30,753 bases of DNA from an uncultured Clostridia bacterium (lineage in GTDB: Bacteria; Bacillota; Clostridia; TANB77; CAG-508). Below the pieces are notes generated by a model. The model saw only the letters and a program-made list of their open reading frames with translations, ran no database searches and had not been told where the DNA came from. Shown here piece after piece: positions 1 to 8,025 of the stretch (position 1 is its first letter; the number at the start of each line of letters is the position of its first letter). Position numbers and translations under genes: made by a program. The DNA lies in assembly GCA_934167305.1 (NCBI GenBank), contig CAKPKQ010000013.1, positions 1 to 30,753 of the forward strand, read 5' to 3'.

Positions 1-1
1 A

Positions 2-43
2 TTAAATAACATGCCAAAATACTTGAAATCTCCTTTGGCATGA
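2..43 (+). CDS. Possible C-terminal tail of an upstream gene (partial)
   Basis: One frame is open from the window edge to a TGA at 41-43, coding for a short tail ending KYLKSPLA. It stops 15 bases before the substrate-binding protein gene, which is operon-like spacing. An ABC permease or ATPase gene is expected just upstream of such a binding protein, so this may be its end. The stretch is too short to identify and could be non-coding. It also overlaps a 9-bp inverted repeat (10-18 / 34-42). Confidence 0.25.
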   Translation, partial: LNNMPKYLKSPLA

Positions 44-58
44 ATAGATTAGAAAGGA

Positions 59-1087
59 ATGAAAAACTTGAAAAAGTATTTGATTATTGTATTAGTTATT
101 ATAATAGTAGCAGCTGGAATAGCTACTTATATACTACTTAATAGAAATACAGAAACAGCAGGGTTACAAAAAATTCGTGTAAATGAAGTAACACGTTCTG
201 TATTTTATGCTCCACAATATGTGGCAATTTCAAAAGGTTATTTTGCAGAGGAAGGTTTGGAGATAGAATTAACAACAGGTCAAGGAGCTGATAAAGTAAT
301 GACCGCAGTTTTGGCAAACCAAAGTGACATAGGCTTTGCAGGACCAGAAGCTTCAATATATGTATATAATGAAGGAAAAGAAGATTATACACAGGTATTT
401 GCACAAATGACTCAAAAAGATGGATCATTTTTAGTTAGCAAAGAAAAAACAGATAATTTTAGTTGGCAAGATTTAAAAGGAAAAACTGTTATTCCTGGTA
501 GAAAAGGTGGAGTACCATATATGACTTTTGAATATGTGCTTAAACAAAATGGTCTAGATCCTAAAAAAGATTTAGTATTAGATGATAGCATTAAATTCGA
601 TTTAATGGCAGGAGCTTTTGCAGGTGGAAATGCAGAATATGTAACATTATTTGAACCAACTGCTTCAGCAACAGAGAAAGCAGGTAAAGGATATATTGTT
701 GCATCTGTTGGAGAAGCATCAGGAGAAATTCCATATACAGCATATTTTGCTAAGAAAAGTTATATTGAAAAAAATCCCAATATAATTCAAGGATTTACAA
801 ATGCAATATACAAAGGAGAACAATGGGTAAAATCACATAGTGCTAAAGAGATAGCAGAAGCAATAGTGGACTTTTTTCCAGATACTGATTTGAGTATGTT
901 AGAGGCAGCATTGCAAAGTTATATAGATATTGATGCTTGGAGAGATAATCCAGTATTAAAACAAGAATCGTTTGCATTACTTCAAAGGGTTATGAAAGAA
1001 GCGGGAGAACTTGAAAAAGAAGCTGACTACGGAAAAGTAGTAAACAACAGCTTTGCAGAAAAAGCTATTCAAAAATTAGGTAAATAA
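59..1087 (+). CDS. ABC transporter substrate-binding protein, NMT1/SsuA-like
   Basis: Extracytoplasmic binding protein that would capture a small molecule (sulfonate, nitrate or thiamine-precursor type) and hand it to an ABC permease. Residues 7-28 form one hydrophobic segment. There is no lipobox cysteine, so the protein is probably held by an uncleaved signal anchor or is secreted. The motif YAPQYVAISKGYFAEEGLE, followed by GADKVMTAVLANQSDIGFAGPE, is typical of the NMT1/THI5-like family, and the length of about 340 residues is normal. The CCCFC motif of THI5 enzymes is absent, so this is a binding protein rather than an enzyme. The substrate cannot be read from the sequence. The start is uncertain: the AAAGGA ribosome site abuts the ATG at 59, while a TTG at 68 has better spacing. 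The permease and ATPase genes are not visible and are presumably upstream. Confidence 0.85.
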   Translation: MKNLKKYLIIVLVIIIVAAGIATYILLNRNTETAGLQKIRVNEVTRSVFYAPQYVAISKGYFAEEGLEIELTTGQGADKVMTAVLANQSDIGFAGPEASIYVYNEGKEDYTQVFAQMTQKDGSFLVSKEKTDNFSWQDLKGKTVIPGRKGGVPYMTFEYVLKQNGLDPKKDLVLDDSIKFDLMAGAFAGGNAEYVTLFEPTASATEKAGKGYIVASVGEASGEIPYTAYFAKKSYIEKNPNIIQGFTNAIYKGEQWVKSHSAKEIAEAIVDFFPDTDLSMLEAALQSYIDIDAWRDNPVLKQESFALLQRVMKEAGELEKEADYGKVVNNSFAEKAIQKLGK

Positions 1088-1093
1088 ATTTAA

Positions 1094-1120
1094 GGCGGAG
1101 AATAAAAACTCCGTCTTTTA
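1094..1120 (+). terminator. Rho-independent terminator of the ABC operon
   Basis: Seven-bp stem (1094-1100 with 1109-1115, one G-U pair), loop AATAAAAA, then TTTTATT. It begins a few bases after the stop codon of the binding-protein gene. Confidence 0.85.
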
Positions 1121-1150
1121 TTGTGTGCATTTTATAATTTATGATATAAT
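1121..1150 (+). promoter_or_regulatory. Promoter for the metallo-hydrolase gene
   Basis: TTGTGT (1121-1126), an 18-base spacer and TATAAT (1145-1150), directly after the preceding terminator. The predicted start of transcription is only about 15 bases before the gene. Confidence 0.6.
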
Positions 1151-1171
1151 AAAAATCAAGGAGGAATACAA

Positions 1172-1804
1172 ATGTTAAATAATATTGAAGTGCTATACCA
1201 TAGTAGTATAAGAATAAACAAAGAAAAAACAATTTATATAGATCCATTTAAAATAGACAGAAATTATAATGATGCAGACATTATTTTTATAACACATGAT
1301 CATTATGATCACTATTCAGAAGAAGATATTGATAAAGTTATAAATGAGAACACTGTTATTGTAATACCAGAAGAGTTATTAACAAAAGTGCTAAAAAAGG
1401 GAATAAATAAAGATGCAATTATTACTGTGGAGCCAAATAAAAAATATATGGTGCAAGGAATTAAATTTGAAACAATACCAGCATATAACATAAATAAAAC
1501 ATTTCACCCAAAAGAGAATGATTGGGTTGGCTATGTTATTGAATTAAATGACATTAGATATTATATTGCAGGTGATACTGATATAACAGAAGAAAATAAA
1601 AGAGTAAAATGTGATGTTGCCTTTGTGCCAGTAGGTGGAACATATACAATGGATTTTAAAGAAGCGGCACAATTAATAAACGAAATGCAGCCTAAAGTTG
1701 CAGTTCCAATTCATTATGGTAGTATAGTTGGAACAAAGCAAGACGCCGAAGAATTTATAAAACTTTTAAATCAAAATATAAAAGGTACAATATTAATGAG
1801 ATAA
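1172..1804 (+). CDS. Metallo-beta-lactamase-fold hydrolase
   Basis: Cytoplasmic metal-dependent hydrolase of the metallo-beta-lactamase superfamily, most like the small group annotated as MBL-fold or UlaG/UPF0173-like enzymes. The HxHxDH signature is present (THDHYDHYS, around residues 41-49). It is followed by the metal-bridging aspartate in AGDTD (about residue 133) and a C-terminal histidine in PIHYGSIVG (about residue 182). The strand near VPVGGTYTMDF is typical of the family. The length of 210 residues is normal. A strong site (AAGGAGGA at 1159-1166) sets the ATG start. The natural substrate cannot be inferred. It may be co-transcribed with the next gene, which starts 17 bases later. Confidence 0.85.
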   Translation: MLNNIEVLYHSSIRINKEKTIYIDPFKIDRNYNDADIIFITHDHYDHYSEEDIDKVINENTVIVIPEELLTKVLKKGINKDAIITVEPNKKYMVQGIKFETIPAYNINKTFHPKENDWVGYVIELNDIRYYIAGDTDITEENKRVKCDVAFVPVGGTYTMDFKEAAQLINEMQPKVAVPIHYGSIVGTKQDAEEFIKLLNQNIKGTILMR

Positions 1805-1821
1805 TTAGAAAGTGAAATTCA

Positions 1822-2508
1822 ATGAAAGATAATAAAAAAGAAACTTTAATGTGGACTATATTTGCAATTATTGGAGCAATATTTGTTGCAGTAGGACTTA
1901 TTTTGTTTGAAAGTGTATTTAACTCTGCAAATAAAGTAGAAACAACAGGTATTATTACAAGAATATCATTATCTGGAAGTTCTGAAAATGAAAGTTACAA
2001 AGTATATGTTTCATATGTTGTTAAAGGAGATGAATATGAATCAATATTAAATGGCTATTCATCTAGCTTTTATGAAGGAAAAGAAGTAGAAATATACTAT
2101 GATAAAGATAATCCAAATAAAATAGGTATGAAGTCTTTAAATTTATTAATTTTAATAGTCCCAGGAATTGGGTTGATTTTTCTAATAATAGGAGGAACGG
2201 GAATATTATTAAAAGTTAGTAAAAAGAAATTAGAAAATAGATTAAAAAAAGATGGAAAACTAATATATGCAGACTATGATGAAACAATAATAAATACTTC
2301 ATATAGTATAAATGGAAGACACCCATATAAAATCATTTGTGAATGGATTAATCCAGTAGATAACGAAGAATATATGTTTAAAAGTAGAAATATTTGGATA
2401 AATCCAGAAGACATAATAAAAGAAAGAAACATAAAACAATTTCCGGTATACATTGACAAAAATAACAAAAAGAAATATGTTGTTGACATAGACATTTTGG
2501 AAAATTAA
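1822..2508 (+). CDS. DUF3592-type membrane protein
   Basis: Protein of 228 residues with two transmembrane segments (about 9-30 and 107-130). Between them lies an extracytoplasmic beta-rich region with the DUF3592 look: ETTGIITRIS near residue 40, then YKVYVSYVVKGDEY and VEIYYDKDNPNKIG before the second helix. A hydrophilic C-terminal domain of about 95 residues follows. The function of the family is unknown. The ribosome site is weak (AGAAAGTGAAA), which suggests translation coupled to the hydrolase gene or low expression. No terminator separates the two genes. Confidence 0.7.
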   Translation: MKDNKKETLMWTIFAIIGAIFVAVGLILFESVFNSANKVETTGIITRISLSGSSENESYKVYVSYVVKGDEYESILNGYSSSFYEGKEVEIYYDKDNPNKIGMKSLNLLILIVPGIGLIFLIIGGTGILLKVSKKKLENRLKKDGKLIYADYDETIINTSYSINGRHPYKIICEWINPVDNEEYMFKSRNIWINPEDIIKERNIKQFPVYIDKNNKKKYVVDIDILEN

Positions 2509-2525
2509 ATAATACTGCCATACAT

Positions 2526-2554
2526 TTGCAAAAGTTATAAAAATATGCTAAAAT
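2526..2554 (+). promoter_or_regulatory. Promoter for the small membrane protein gene
   Basis: TTGCAA (2526-2531), 17 bases, TAAAAT (2549-2554). It lies just after the stop codon of the DUF3592 gene and about 35 bases before the next start codon. Confidence 0.5.
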
Positions 2555-2590
2555 AAAAAATACATTTTATGAAAAGGAGAATGATTTACA

Positions 2591-2824
2591 ATGTTGAAAG
2601 TTATTGTAATATTTTTGCGGATTTGTGCAGGAATCTGCATAGCTATCAACACAGTGGCCATCTTGTTGGGAATAATTTCATTTATTCCACATGGGTGGAT
2701 ATTTACTGAAAAACTAAACTCGAAATTCTTCTGGAAGCATCCAACTATTGTTGGAATTTTATCGGTTATTGACTTCATAGGAGCACTGTATTTAATATAT
2801 GTGGTGATAGTATTAAAACATTAA
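2591..2824 (+). CDS. Small two-helix membrane protein, unknown function
   Basis: Protein of 77 residues with hydrophobic segments at about 1-30 and 53-75, joined by a short loop containing HGWIFTEKLNSKFFWKHP. I do not recognise a family. Its reality is supported by an AAAAGGAGA ribosome site (2572-2580), a promoter-like sequence upstream and a strong terminator seven bases after the stop codon. It appears to be a monocistronic unit. The antisense frame is also open, but lacks a ribosome site in a sensible position. Confidence 0.6.
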   Translation: MLKVIVIFLRICAGICIAINTVAILLGIISFIPHGWIFTEKLNSKFFWKHPTIVGILSVIDFIGALYLIYVVIVLKH

Positions 2825-2830
2825 CCGAAA

Positions 2831-2868
2831 AAGGGCTCAAAAGACTAACCTTTGAGCTCTTTTTTTAT
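2831..2868. terminator. Bidirectional Rho-independent terminator
   Basis: An 11-bp stem (2831-2841 with 2851-2861, one G-U pair) is followed by a T run on the + strand. Read on the - strand, the same hairpin ends in TTTTTC. It sits between the small membrane protein gene and the convergent tetR gene and can serve both. Confidence 0.85.
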
Positions 2869-2921
2869 TGCATAGAAAAAATCAAGGATTTCAACTATGC
2901 AACATAGCTTATATTACAAAC

Positions 2922-3509
2922 TTATTCTTTTAGCAAATTTCTAATCAATTCATACAAATAAGGTTTAAATTCTTCGATTGGAAGAGGCTCGTTATATAAA
3001 ATAGAATTAAAGCAAGTTGAACTTACCAACTCTATAATCATATATAATGTTACTTCAGGATTTTTTAATTTAATATTATGTTCTTTAACACCGTTTAAAA
3101 ATAAATAAACAAGACCTTCCTCAGAATTCTTATTTTTTTCATATAAATTTAATACAGTTTGGCTGTAAACTCCCCATGATAAATTTTTAGATATAAATTT
3201 TAAAAGTAAAGGAGTTTTGGCAAGCTTATCAATAATGTAATTTATAACAAAAACCATTTGATCAGCAAAATTTTCTATATAAGTGTTTTTTACAGCATTT
3301 ATTGCCTCAGAAAATAATGCCATAGATTTTCTTGCAATTAATACATCTCTTAATTCGTATTTATCTTTAAAATATAAATAAAAAGTACCTTTTGCAACAT
3401 CTGCATTATCAACAATGTCTTGAATAGAAGTATCTTTAAATCCTTTTTCAGTAAAAAGTTTAAATCCTACATTTAATAATCGCTCTTCTTTATCATTTTT
3501 TTCTTTCAT
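2922..3509 (-). CDS. TetR/AcrR-family transcriptional repressor
   Basis: Regulator of 195 residues. Residues 8-55 form the TetR helix-turn-helix domain: LFTEKGFKDTSIQDIVDNA, then VAKGTFYLYFKDKYEL, which is the family's recognition helix region. The remaining helical part (about 60-195) would bind a ligand and dimerise; it is too variable to predict a ligand. It is divergent from the MMPL exporter gene, the classic arrangement for a repressor of an efflux or lipid-export operon. Three matching palindromes lie in the shared promoter region, one of them over this gene's own -35 box, so autorepression is likely. The ribosome site GGAGG is 7 bases from the ATG. Confidence 0.92.
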   Translation of the reverse strand: MKEKNDKEERLLNVGFKLFTEKGFKDTSIQDIVDNADVAKGTFYLYFKDKYELRDVLIARKSMALFSEAINAVKNTYIENFADQMVFVINYIIDKLAKTPLLLKFISKNLSWGVYSQTVLNLYEKNKNSEEGLVYLFLNGVKEHNIKLKNPEVTLYMIIELVSSTCFNSILYNEPLPIEEFKPYLYELIRNLLKE

Positions 3510-3532
3510 AATCTTGCCTCCAATACAATATA

Positions 3533-3561
3533 ATTATTACATAAAAATGACGTGTAGTCAA
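3533..3561 (-). promoter_or_regulatory. tetR promoter
   Basis: On the - strand: TTGACT (3561-3556), 17 bases, AATAAT (3538-3533). The -35 box overlaps the operator at 3548-3560. Confidence 0.55.
3548..3560. promoter_or_regulatory. TetR operator 1 (autoregulatory)
   Basis: TGACGTGTAGTCA, a 4-5-4 palindrome (TGAC-N5-GTCA) with the same geometry as the two sites in front of the MMPL gene. It overlaps the -35 box of tetR. Confidence 0.65.
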
Positions 3562-3665
3562 TAGAAATAAATAAAAATTAATAGCAAGTTATTCTTTAAA
3601 ACTGGCAGATAATACTACTAAAACACAACAAATATCAATTTGCTTGAAATTTTTAATAAAAACTA

Positions 3666-3694
3666 TTGACTAACGGTCAGAAAAGTAGTATATT
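3666..3694 (+). promoter_or_regulatory. Promoter of the MMPL export operon
   Basis: TTGACT (3666-3671), 17 bases, TATATT (3689-3694). Operator 2 covers the -35 box and operator 3 lies just downstream of the -10 box, at the expected start of transcription. Confidence 0.7.
3667..3679. promoter_or_regulatory. TetR operator 2
   Basis: TGACTAACGGTCA, again TGAC-N5-GTCA. It covers the -35 box of the MMPL promoter, so binding would block RNA polymerase. Confidence 0.7.
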
Positions 3695-3701
3695 ATGAAA
3701 A

Positions 3702-3716
3702 GTGACCAGTGGTCAC
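3702..3716. promoter_or_regulatory. TetR operator 3
   Basis: GTGACCAGTGGTCAC, a perfect 7-1-7 palindrome that contains TGAC-N5-GTCA at 3704-3716. It is the best of the three sites and lies between the -10 box and the ribosome site of the MMPL gene. Confidence 0.75.
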
Positions 3717-3736
3717 AAAAATAAGGAGGCAGAAAA

Positions 3737-5809
3737 ATGGAAAAGTTTGGACAGTTTATATGTAAACACAAAGTAACTATTCTAATAATATCTTTGTTAC
3801 TTTTAATTCCATCAATTATTGGATATAAAGCAACAAGAGTTAACTATGATATACTAGTATATTTGCCAGACAACATTGAAACAATAAAAGGCGAAAATAT
3901 ATTAGCAGATGACTTTGACATGGGAGCGTTTTCAGTAGTAATACTAGAAAATATGCAATCAAAAGATATTATAGAATTAGAAAAACAATTTAGAGAAGTA
4001 GGAAATGTAGAAAAGGTAGTTGGACTAACAGATATTATAGGAACTGATGTACCGCTAGAAATGTTACCAGATGAAATTAAAGACAAATTATATAAGGACA
4101 ACACAACGCCAGTATTAGTAACATTTAAAGATGGAATTTCAGAAGATACAACAATGGAAACAGTTGAAAAACTTAGAGAAATATCAAATGAAAATTGCAA
4201 AATAAGTGGTATGACTGCAACAGTACTAGACACTAGAAATTTATCAGATTCAGAAGTAATAATATATGTAATGATTGCAGTAGCTTTATGTTTAATAATA
4301 TTGCAATTAGCATTAGACTCATATTTAGCACCAGTATTAATGCTACTAAATATTGGAATGGCAGTATTATACAACATGGGTACAAACGTATTTTTAGGTC
4401 AAACATCATATATAACAAAAGCAATAAGTGCTGTATTGCAACTTGGTGTAACAATGGATTTTGCAATATTCTTATACCACAGTTATAAAGCAGAAAAAGA
4501 AAAAGCTTCAAATAATGATGAAGCAATGGCAACTGCAATAGCAAAAACATTAGTATCGGTACTAGGAAGTTCATTAACAACAATAGCTGGGTTCTTAGCA
4601 TTATGCAGTATGAACTTAACATTAGGAAAAGATATAGGCTTAGTAATGGCAAAAGGTGTTTTAATTGGTGTAATAACAGCAGTTACAACATTGCCAGCAA
4701 TGTTACTTGTATTTGATAAATGGGTAGAGAAAACAAAACACAAAGAAATATTACCAAGATTTGAAAAAGTTAAAAACTTTAATTTAAAACATTACAAAGC
4801 AATTTTAGTTGCATTTATAGTAATTTTACCATTTGCAGTATATGGATATACACATACAGAAAGTTACTATAACCTAAGCAAGTCTTTACCAGATACTTTA
4901 AACAGTATACAAGCAAACAATGAATTAAAAGATAAATTTGATATGGTTTCAACAGAATTATTACTAGTAGATAAAAATATGCCAGATTATAAATTAAATG
5001 AAATGCTAGATAAAATAGAAAGCTTAGATGGAATTGAATGGACGTTAAGTTATTCAAAAATTTCAAAAGAAGTAAATATACCAAAAGAAATGCTACCAGA
5101 AGATACAAGGTCAATATTTAAAAGTGATAAATATCAAATGGTAATTATAAATTCAAAATATGAAATTGCAACAAATGAATTAAATAGCCAAATAGAAGAA
5201 GCAAATAAAATAATAAAAGAATATGACGATACAGCAATACTTGCTGGAGAAGGACCATTAATGAAAGACTTGGTTGAAATAAGTGACCATGATTTCAACA
5301 GTGTAAATACAGTTTCAATCGCAATTATACTTGTGATAATGGTATTTGTTTTAAAATCAGTAAGTTTACCAATAATATTAATTGCTGCAATAGAGTTTGC
5401 AATATTTATCAATATGGGAATACCTGCATATACAGGAACAGTAATACCTTTTATAGCATCAATAGTAATTGGTACAATTCAATTAGGTGCAACAATAGAT
5501 TATGCAATTTTAATTACAACAAAATATAAAACAGCAAGAATAGAAGGAAAAGACAAACATCAAGCTATAGATGAAGCTTTAGGAACATCAATTCAATCTA
5601 TAATTGTTAGTGCATTATGTTTCTTTGGAGCAACATTTGGAGTTGGTATGTATTCAAAAATTGAAATGATTGGTTCTTTATGTAGTTTAATGGCAAGAGG
5701 TGCAATTATTAGTATGGTTACTGTATTAACAGTTTTACCAGCATTCTTAATTGTATTTGATAAAATAATTTGCAAAACAACTGCAAATATGCGCAAACTA
5801 AGCAATTAG
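3737..5809 (+). CDS. MMPL/RND-family exporter
   Basis: Inner-membrane transporter of the MMPL (YdfJ-like) branch of the RND superfamily, 690 residues with about 12 transmembrane helices in two repeats. Each half has one helix (about 10-30; 353-372), an extracytoplasmic domain of roughly 130 residues, then a five-helix block (about 170-330; 520-680). The RND helix-4-like segments are recognisable: LGVTMDFAIFLYHSYK around residue 240 and LGATIDYAILITTKYK around residue 585, each with the aspartate expected to carry protons. The substrate is probably a lipid, amphiphile or drug, not decidable from sequence. AAGGAGG fixes the start. The neighbouring YhgE-like protein and TetR repressor are typical partners of MMPL genes in Gram-positive bacteria. 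Confidence 0.9.
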   Translation: MEKFGQFICKHKVTILIISLLLLIPSIIGYKATRVNYDILVYLPDNIETIKGENILADDFDMGAFSVVILENMQSKDIIELEKQFREVGNVEKVVGLTDIIGTDVPLEMLPDEIKDKLYKDNTTPVLVTFKDGISEDTTMETVEKLREISNENCKISGMTATVLDTRNLSDSEVIIYVMIAVALCLIILQLALDSYLAPVLMLLNIGMAVLYNMGTNVFLGQTSYITKAISAVLQLGVTMDFAIFLYHSYKAEKEKASNNDEAMATAIAKTLVSVLGSSLTTIAGFLALCSMNLTLGKDIGLVMAKGVLIGVITAVTTLPAMLLVFDKWVEKTKHKEILPRFEKVKNFNLKHYKAILVAFIVILPFAVYGYTHTESYYNLSKSLPDTLNSIQANNELKDKFDMVSTELLLVDKNMPDYKLNEMLDKIESLDGIEWTLSYSKISKEVNIPKEMLPEDTRSIFKSDKYQMVIINSKYEIATNELNSQIEEANKIIKEYDDTAILAGEGPLMKDLVEISDHDFNSVNTVSIAIILVIMVFVLKSVSLPIILIAAIEFAIFINMGIPAYTGTVIPFIASIVIGTIQLGATIDYAILITTKYKTARIEGKDKHQAIDEALGTSIQSIIVSALCFFGATFGVGMYSKIEMIGSLCSLMARGAIISMVTVLTVLPAFLIVFDKIICKTTANMRKLSN

Positions 5810-5836
5810 TTTTTTAGTTTTAGTTTTGCTTTGAAA

Positions 5837-5994
5837 GGTAGTGATATAATACTTTTTGAAGTGAGGCTGTGGGGACCAGCAAGCTAGAAGATGTTTCTAA
5901 ATTTTTTCAAATCATTAACAATGTTTGCAAAAAATTGTTGTTACATCTTCTTGCGAAGCTGGGATGGAACGGAAAAAAGTATTATATTACTACC
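5837..5994. repeat. 158-bp hairpin element with 21-bp terminal inverted repeats
   Basis: The arms at 5837-5857 and 5974-5994 pair over all 21 positions with one G-T. Inside, 5876-5880 pairs with 5958-5962 and 5886-5893 with 5944-5951, so the whole element can fold into one long irregular rod with a loop of about 50 bases. The interior is clearly richer in G and C than the flanks. It contains an extended -10 sequence (TGATATAAT, 5842-5850). No reading frame, T-run terminator or clear target duplication is seen. It may be a MITE-like element or a structured RNA within the MMPL operon. Confidence 0.7.
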
Positions 5995-6036
5995 AATAAA
6001 ATTAATATTCTAAAATAAAAAAGGAGAGGATAAAAA

Positions 6037-7959
6037 ATGAAAAGTAAAAAAATAATTGGAAGCATATTATTATGCACAATGTTAGGTTATGCAACTCCAG
6101 TATTTGCTGTAACAAAAGAAGAAACAGTATATTCAAAACTAAACAACAGTGGAACACAATATGAAACAATAGTAAATGAACATATAAAAAATGATGAATT
6201 ATTAAAAACAATAGATGATATATCAAACTTATTAGATATAACAAATGTAGGTGGAAATGAAACATTTGAGCAAAAAGAAAACAAAATAATATGGAATGCT
6301 GATGAAAAAGATATATATTATCAAGGAAAAACAGAAAAAAAATTACCAATTGAAACATCTATTAAATATGAATTAGATGGAAAAGAAATGTCAGCAGAAG
6401 AAATAGCTGGTAAAAAAGGAAAAGTAAAAATTACAATAACATACAAAAACAATGAAGCTCACAATGTAAATATAAATGGAATAACAGAGAAAATGTATAC
6501 ACCATTTATAGTAATAACAGGAACAACACTTGATACTAAAACAAACAAAAATATTAAGTTAACTCAAGGAAAAGTAGTTGAAAAAGGAGAAAAAACTATA
6601 CTACTTGGGGTTGCATTTCCAGGATTAAAAGAAAGCTTAAAAACAAATGAAATTGATATACCAAGCAAAGTAGAAATATCAATGAAAACAGAAAAATTTG
6701 AGCTAGAGAACATGATTACATATATAACACCAAGAGTATTAGAAGAAAATGAATCAAAAATAGCAGATAAACTAAATGAGTTGTATTCATCAATGAATGA
6801 TATGAAATCAGCTAGTGAAAAGCTTGAAAATGGAGCAAATACATTACAACAAGGAACAAGCCAATATGCAGAAAAATCTCAAGAATTTACAGACTATATG
6901 AATGAATTAACACAGGGAACACAAGACACAAGTGAAGGAGCAAGTCTAGTGGCTGATGGTGTAAATTCATTAGCAACAAAATCGAATGCTTTAATTCCAG
7001 GAGTAAGCAAATTATCAGATGGTGCAAAAACTTTAAAAGAAAAAGTAGAATATATGGCAGAGTCAAGCCAAGCATTATCAGCTGGAGCAACATCAATAAA
7101 TACAGGAATTGCAGGTATAAGCAAAGCAATAGATGCAATGAATGCAAAATTATCAAATATTGATGTAAAAAACAAAACAGCAGAGATAACAGCACTTGTA
7201 AACACAGATAAAAAATTAAAAACAAACTTAGAAACTATGCAAACTGTATTAACAGATCAAAAAAACAGTGCAACAGATGAACAATTAATAGCAACATTAA
7301 CACAACAAATAAAAATGAATGAACAAACTATTGCATTATTAGAACAAAATATATCAGCAAATGAACAATCAATAGAATTATTAAAGTCAGTAGGTACAGC
7401 TCAAGCAACTGTAGCATCTATTAAAGAAGGACTAGATGGAAATGAGACAGAGAAAAAAGTTGGTATAAAAGATGGTGCAAGCTCATTAGATACAAATTTA
7501 ACAGCATTAGCTAAAGGCTTAGATGCAATGAATACAAAATCAGATGAATTAGTTGAAGGAACAAGTGAGCTATCAACAAAATCTGAAGCATTAATTGAAG
7601 GAATAAGCACATTAAAAACAGGTGCAAATAAACTAAATGCAGGCACAGTAGCTCTTAATGCAAATGTAAAAGAATTATATTTAGCAAGTGAACAATTAAC
7701 TGAAAAATCAGGAGATATAGCTGAAGGTGCAAAAGAGCTATCAGAAGGAATAAAAGAATTTAACACAAAAGCAATTAGTAAATTATATTCTACAGTAAAT
7801 GGAGATGTACATAACCTAACAAGTAGAATTGATGCATTAGAAAAACTATCAAAAGAATATATGAACTTTGCAGAAATGGATGAAGATATGAATGGAAATG
7901 TTAAATTTATTTTAATTACAGATCCATTAAAACAAAGTGATGAAAAAGAAAACAATTAG
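6037..7959 (+). CDS. Secreted YhgE/Pip-like protein with Leu-x-x-Gly heptad repeats
   Basis: Protein of 640 residues. A signal peptide (MKSKKIIGSILLCTMLGYA, cleavage probably after PVFA) leads to a beta-rich N-terminal domain (about 40-240). Residues 245-600 are a long alpha-helical region with many copies of the x-x-x-Leu-x-x-Gly heptad, for example LENGANTLQQGTSQY, VADGVNSLATKS, SKLSDGAKTL and DIAEGAKELSEG. Such heptads mark YhgE/Pip-like and MMPL-associated proteins. No C-terminal membrane block is present, unlike classical YhgE, so this is probably an extracytoplasmic partner of the transporter encoded just before it. AAAAGGAGAGG precedes the ATG. Its exact job is unknown. Confidence 0.8.
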   Translation: MKSKKIIGSILLCTMLGYATPVFAVTKEETVYSKLNNSGTQYETIVNEHIKNDELLKTIDDISNLLDITNVGGNETFEQKENKIIWNADEKDIYYQGKTEKKLPIETSIKYELDGKEMSAEEIAGKKGKVKITITYKNNEAHNVNINGITEKMYTPFIVITGTTLDTKTNKNIKLTQGKVVEKGEKTILLGVAFPGLKESLKTNEIDIPSKVEISMKTEKFELENMITYITPRVLEENESKIADKLNELYSSMNDMKSASEKLENGANTLQQGTSQYAEKSQEFTDYMNELTQGTQDTSEGASLVADGVNSLATKSNALIPGVSKLSDGAKTLKEKVEYMAESSQALSAGATSINTGIAGISKAIDAMNAKLSNIDVKNKTAEITALVNTDKKLKTNLETMQTVLTDQKNSATDEQLIATLTQQIKMNEQTIALLEQNISANEQSIELLKSVGTAQATVASIKEGLDGNETEKKVGIKDGASSLDTNLTALAKGLDAMNTKSDELVEGTSELSTKSEALIEGISTLKTGANKLNAGTVALNANVKELYLASEQLTEKSGDIAEGAKELSEGIKEFNTKAISKLYSTVNGDVHNLTSRIDALEKLSKEYMNFAEMDEDMNGNVKFILITDPLKQSDEKENN

Positions 7960-8025
7960 GCTTGAAAAAAACTAAATTTAATGATAAATATAGTAATATA
8001 AATAAAAATGAAAGGAGAAACAAAT

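Noticed and set aside
2869..2902. Hairpin TTGCATAG...CTATGCAA as a tetR terminator
   Set aside because: On the - strand it is followed by TAAAAAAA, not a T run; the bidirectional terminator at 2831-2868 fits better. It may still stabilise the mRNA end.
3844..4652. Open - strand frames inside the MMPL gene
   Set aside because: Shadow frames of an AT-rich membrane protein gene; the MMPL reading is supported by family motifs, a ribosome site and a promoter.
5857..5980. The 158-bp element as 6S RNA, SRP RNA or a known riboswitch
   Set aside because: The characteristic conserved cores (SRP tetraloop region, 6S central bubble pattern, riboswitch motifs) could not be recognised; a covariance search would be decisive.
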